From NCBI RefSeq assembly GCF_003418935.1, contig NZ_QVMT01000004.1, positions 186,282-250,281 of the forward strand: a stretch of 64,000 nucleotides of DNA, given 5' to 3'. The translations under genes were made by a program, and so were the position numbers. The notes under the pieces were generated by a model. The model worked only from the letters and a program-made list of their open reading frames with translations. It was not told the DNA's origin and searched no databases. This DNA is from Emticicia sp. C21. Lineage in GTDB: Bacteria > Bacteroidota > Bacteroidia > Cytophagales > Spirosomataceae. Positions 60,722 through 64,000 of the stretch are shown piece by piece (the stretch's first letter is position 1; every line of letters starts with the position of its first letter).

Positions 60722-62458
60722 TTAAATCATGTATTTTAATCTGATTACCTCTTTCTCTGTCAGGAATCTCCACTTACCACGTGGCAGGTCTTTTTTGTTC
60801 AAGCCTGCATAGGTAGTGCGGTCAAGTTTCATGACTTCATAGCCGAAATGCTCGAAAATACGACGTACAATACGGTTTTTACCGCTATGAATCTCAATGC
60901 CTACTACTTCAGCATCAGGAGTTACCAGTCCTAAATCATCGGCTTTAATCAAACCATCTTCTAACTCAACTCCAGCTTTAATAGCTTCAAAATGTTCGGT
61001 CGTGATAGGCTTATCTAATTCTACCTGATAAATCTTTCTTATTTCGTTTGATGGGTGAGATAGTTTTTCAGCCAGTTCACCATCATTGGTTAATAGTAAT
61101 AAACCAGTAGTGTTTCTATCCAGACGTCCAACCGGATATACTCTTTCTTCGCAGGCATTAGCTACCAGATCCATCACAGTTTTGCGCTCGTTCGGGTCTT
61201 CAGTAGTTGTGATGAAATCTTTTGGTTTATTAAGCAGAAGATATACCAGTTTCTCACGATTCAATATCTTTTTACCATATTTTACTACATCACCCTGCTT
61301 TACTTTATAACCCATTTCGGTTATTTCTTTCCCATTCACTGTAATCTGACCTGAAGCAATTAGCTCATCAGCATCACGACGGGAAGCAATACCGGCATTA
61401 GAAATATATCGGTTTAGTCTTATCAACCCATCAGAATCCTTATCCCTTTCCTCTCTTTCTACCTTTTTTTGTATTCTTGGCGGCAGCGAACTTTTCATTT
61501 TATCTAAATTATAGTTCGGTGCTGATACCTGAGAAGAATTAGCCTGATTTTCTCTCTTTTCTACTTTTGCGTTTCTACCAAAACCTCTTTCTTCACGTTT
61601 ATCATCTCTTCTATCAAAACGAGGTTTGTCTTTTCCATAAGGACGTTTTTCTTCAAAACCATCATTGTCTCTTTTCTCAAATGAGTGTTCTGATCTGCCA
61701 GCTGAGAAAGTTTTTTTATTACCGTAAGGACGTTTTTCAAAATTATCTCCGTCTCTTTTTTGAAATGGACGTTCCGGACGGTCACCTGAAAAAGGTTTTT
61801 TATCACCGTAAGGACGTTTTTCAAAATTATCTCCATCTCTCTTTTGGAACGGACGAGCAGGGCGGTCGCCAGAGAATGGTTTTTTGTCACCATAAGGGCG
61901 TTTTTCAAAACTATCTCCGTCTCTCTTTTGAAATGGGCGTTCCGGGCGATCGCCAGAGAATGGTTTCTTGTCACCATAAGGGCGTTTTTCAAAACTATCT
62001 CCGTCTCTCTTTTGGAATGGGCGTTCCGGGCGATTGCTAAAGAATGATTTCTTGTCTCCATAAGGACGCTTTTTGTCAAAGCCGCCCTCCTCTTTTTTAC
62101 CATACGGACGTGCTGGACGGTCGCTTGAAAACGATTTCTTTTCGCCGTAAGGACGTTTACTATCTGAGCCTTTATCTGCTCTCTTTTCGAATGGGCGTTC
62201 TGATGGTTCGTTAGTAAATGGTTTTTTATCTCCAAACGGGCGTCTTTCACCGAAACGAGGTTCGCTGAAGCTTCTTTCAAAACCATCTTTTTTAGGAAAA
62301 TTACCTTTCGGTCTGGCTACTGAAGAGGATTTTTTTTCGCCGTAAGGACGTTTATCGTCCGAAAAACTTTTTTTGTCTGAGCGCTTGTCGGCTCCTGAAG
62401 TGAAAGATTTATCTTTCGTGTCTTTCCTCGGTCTTTGAGGTCTGTCTGTATTTTTCAT
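60722..62458 (-). CDS. RluB/RsuA-type pseudouridine synthase with repeated basic N-terminus
   Basis: A 578-residue protein. Residues 1-335 are a low-complexity, strongly charged region made of repeats around RPYGDKKPFSGDRPERPFQK. An S4 RNA-binding domain lies near 345-392 (IRLNRYISNAGIASRRDADE). The catalytic domain follows, with Asp in PVGRLDRNTTGLLLLTNDGE near 440. RluB-type enzymes modify 23S rRNA. The basic extension likely binds RNA or ribosomes. Extended, repeat-rich N-termini on this enzyme are common in Bacteroidota. Confidence 0.93.
   Translation of the reverse strand: MKNTDRPQRPRKDTKDKSFTSGADKRSDKKSFSDDKRPYGEKKSSSVARPKGNFPKKDGFERSFSEPRFGERRPFGDKKPFTNEPSERPFEKRADKGSDSKRPYGEKKSFSSDRPARPYGKKEEGGFDKKRPYGDKKSFFSNRPERPFQKRDGDSFEKRPYGDKKPFSGDRPERPFQKRDGDSFEKRPYGDKKPFSGDRPARPFQKRDGDNFEKRPYGDKKPFSGDRPERPFQKRDGDNFEKRPYGNKKTFSAGRSEHSFEKRDNDGFEEKRPYGKDKPRFDRRDDKREERGFGRNAKVEKRENQANSSQVSAPNYNLDKMKSSLPPRIQKKVEREERDKDSDGLIRLNRYISNAGIASRRDADELIASGQITVNGKEITEMGYKVKQGDVVKYGKKILNREKLVYLLLNKPKDFITTTEDPNERKTVMDLVANACEERVYPVGRLDRNTTGLLLLTNDGELAEKLSHPSNEIRKIYQVELDKPITTEHFEAIKAGVELEDGLIKADDLGLVTPDAEVVGIEIHSGKNRIVRRIFEHFGYEVMKLDRTTYAGLNKKDLPRGKWRFLTEKEVIRLKYMI
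61721..62140 (-). repeat. In-frame 84-bp tandem repeat in the pseudouridine-synthase gene
   Basis: The block AC-C-A/G-TAAGG-CG recurs at 61721, 61805, 61889, 61973 and 62057, exactly 84 bp apart. Each unit codes for 28 residues, so gain or loss of units keeps the frame. Units at 61805-62056 are nearly identical, and the outer ones are decayed. Confidence 0.88.
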
Positions 62459-62602
62459 TGAGTTTGCAGCATCACTGCTGTAATTAATTGATAATCAAGG
62501 CGCAAAAGTACGATAATAAAATGATATTTCTATCACTTACCTGCTAATTGCACGAATAAGATAACATAAGATAATACTTTTATCGTTCCATCTATATACA
62601 AA

Positions 62603-62635
62603 AAGAGGCATAACTCTTTTAAAGTTATACCTCTT
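62603..62635 (-). terminator. Hairpin terminator after ppa
   Basis: AAGAGGCATAACT (62603-62615) pairs with AGTTATACCTCTT (62623-62635) with one wobble; T residues follow on the minus strand. It ends the pyrophosphatase transcript. Confidence 0.85.
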
Positions 62636-62656
62636 CGGTTTGATAAATTCTAATAC

Positions 62657-63274
62657 TTATATCGGTTTAAAAATCAAATCGCGGTAATCCATCATTGATT
62701 TTCTGATTACTTCGTGTGCACCTTCTCTGCCATATACATTCGAGATTTCGATGGCATTCTTCTCATCCGGCAAACTCTTATAAGTCAGGAAATAGTGTTT
62801 TAATCTCGCCAGAATAGCCTCAGGCAATTCGCTGATATCATGATATTTCTGATAAATCGGGTCAGCTACTAATACGGCAATGATTTTGTCATCGGCCTCA
62901 CCTTTATCTAATAAACATAAACCACCAATCGGAATAGCCTGTAAAAGAATATCACCATGTGGAATATGGTGGCTTGATAGTACACAAATATCCAATGGGT
63001 CACCATCGCCTTCTGTTACTTTTTCTGAGCCACGTTCGCGGGCCAGTTTGGCTACTTCTTCGCCACAATACGTTTGTGGAATAAAACCATACAAAGAAGG
63101 AATAATATTAGAATACTTTTGTGGACGATCTATCTTCAAATAACCAGATTCTTTGTCTATTTCATATTTAATAGTATCCGATGGTACAATTTCAATAAAT
63201 GTTGTGACTGTTTCAGGGGCTTTTTCTCCAATCGGAATACCATGCCAAGGGTGTGCTTTGTAAACTGGCTTCAT
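62657..63274 (-). CDS. ppa: Inorganic pyrophosphatase
   Basis: A 205-residue family I soluble pyrophosphatase that hydrolyses PPi. The metal-binding motif DGDPLDICVLSS is at residues 90-101. Other conserved parts are KYEIDKESGYLKIDR and YGFIPQTYC. I chose the ATG at 63274 (MKPVYKAHPWHG); the frame extends 21 codons upstream with no family match. The gene lies 65 bp from the stop of the sugar-dehydrogenase gene on the same strand. Confidence 0.94.
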   Translation of the reverse strand: MKPVYKAHPWHGIPIGEKAPETVTTFIEIVPSDTIKYEIDKESGYLKIDRPQKYSNIIPSLYGFIPQTYCGEEVAKLARERGSEKVTEGDGDPLDICVLSSHHIPHGDILLQAIPIGGLCLLDKGEADDKIIAVLVADPIYQKYHDISELPEAILARLKHYFLTYKSLPDEKNAIEISNVYGREGAHEVIRKSMMDYRDLIFKPI

Positions 63275-63339
63275 AAAAATGTTTTTTTGGCAAAATAAAC
63301 ACAATTCTGGCAGAATTGCACATTGATTTTTACACAATC

Positions 63340-64000
63340 CTAATTTACCATAGGCTTTATTTCAACAAGCTGGTCGTTATTTCCACCATTGCTGGTGCAT
63401 ATATATACCTTACCATCAGGCGATATAGCAATGTCTCGCAAACGCCCGAACTGACCATTATAATACAAGGTTGGTTGTCCGACAATACTGTTTCCATCAT
63501 TGCTTAATTGAAAACTATAAAAGGTCTGGTTTTTCAGAGAGACCATCAGCAGATTATTTTGCCATGCCGGATAAGCACTATGATTATAGTAATCTAAGCC
63601 GCAGAAAGCCCATGTTACCCCACCAGAAGAGAAAATTGGAAGAATGACATTATTATTATTACAGAATGTTATTTCCGCAGGAGTATCACAAGGACCCTCT
63701 ACATTAACCCAGCCATAATTACCTCTTTTCTGAATCAGATTTATCTCATCTTCTCTTGATGCTCCATGCGAGCTTACATACAATTTACTATTTGCATATA
63801 CCATTCCTTGTGGATTACGGTGCCCGATACTCCACACCGGACTACCCGCATAAGGATTATCCGCCGGAATAGTCCCGTCAAGGTTTATTCTTAGAATTTT
63901 CCCGTTTATGGAAGTAGTATCCTGTGGCAGGCTTGTATTTTCAGCATCCCCAGTAGTAATAAATAATTTCAAATCAGGCGTAATGACGAGGCGGCTGCCA
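63340..64000 (-). CDS. Glucose/sorbosone dehydrogenase-like protein (5' end off window)
   Basis: The reading frame is open to the right edge and begins outside the window; 220 codons are visible. The start at 63972 offered by the frame is an internal TTG, not a start, because GSRLVITPD continues in frame before it. The visible part is a beta-propeller of the GSDH (PQQ-dependent) family: LFITTGDAENTSLPQDT, GKILRINLDGTIP, SIGHRNPQGMVY, GANYGW-like RGNYGWVNVEG, and GRLRDIAISPDGKVYICTSNGG. It probably oxidises a sugar in the periplasm. The signal peptide, if any, is not visible. Confidence 0.88.
   Translation of the reverse strand, partial: GSRLVITPDLKLFITTGDAENTSLPQDTTSINGKILRINLDGTIPADNPYAGSPVWSIGHRNPQGMVYANSKLYVSSHGASREDEINLIQKRGNYGWVNVEGPCDTPAEITFCNNNNVILPIFSSGGVTWAFCGLDYYNHSAYPAWQNNLLMVSLKNQTFYSFQLSNDGNSIVGQPTLYYNGQFGRLRDIAISPDGKVYICTSNGGNNDQLVEIKPMVN

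Noticed and set aside
61561-62286. Long second-frame ORF (241 codons) inside the repeat part of the pseudouridine synthase
   Set aside because: It is a by-product of the low-complexity repeats. The RluB frame is open throughout and continues into the S4 and catalytic domains.
1-64000. CRISPR array, tRNA, rRNA or transposase gene
   Set aside because: I looked for short regular repeats with spacers, cloverleaf-like segments and transposase motifs, and saw none. The repeats here are inverted and tied to gene junctions.

Overview
The window looks like a chromosomal segment of a low-GC Bacteroidota bacterium, most likely of the Cytophagales. I infer this from the FtsX-type permease paralogues, the LytTR-type two-component pair, the DUF4136 lipoproteins, the GAFTDA form of the sigma-54 activator loop, and the absence of Shine-Dalgarno-like leaders. 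I cannot name the genus.

Region 1 (1-46.6 kb) is dominated by an array of 16 paralogous 8-TM ABC permeases of the MacB/FtsX type, all on the minus strand. The leftmost is cut by the window edge, so the array may be longer. At the promoter-proximal end lie one LolD/MacB-type ATPase (44579-45256) and one HlyD-type membrane fusion protein (45314-46564). An orphan NtrC-family sigma-54 response regulator (46935-48287) is divergent from them. Three places carry the same regulatory module: a paired TGTCCG/CGGACA dyad, then 53-54 bp, then a sigma-54-like TGGCAY-N8-GA element. They lie before the fusion-protein gene, before the permease starting at 16585, and before the permease starting at 10740. This suggests one regulon under the orphan regulator. 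Nearly every permease junction holds an inverted-repeat element from one of three families. Nested in the array are an alpha/beta hydrolase (7269-8222) and a plus-strand island (11039-14093) with a small membrane protein, a LytS-like kinase, a LytTR regulator and a lipoprotein.

Region 2 (48.3-51.6 kb) has a LysE exporter and a pyridoxamine-phosphate-oxidase-like protein divergent from a MocR/PdxR-type regulator, then an ArsC/Spx-like protein.

Region 3 (51.6-64 kb) is mostly housekeeping: two tandem DUF4136 lipoproteins, aroB, an ECF sigma factor with an overlapping small acidic ORF, an outer-membrane-barrel-like protein, a YjjG-like HAD phosphatase, a thioredoxin-like [2Fe-2S] ferredoxin, a small membrane protein, aroE, a DedA protein, a ComA-like phosphosulfolactate synthase, a repeat-bearing RluB-type pseudouridine synthase, inorganic pyrophosphatase, and a glucose/sorbosone dehydrogenase cut by the right edge. 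Many of these genes end in clear hairpin terminators.

The most notable candidate system is the one-ATPase, many-permease array with its shared sigma-54 control. No tRNA, rRNA, CRISPR or transposase was seen.
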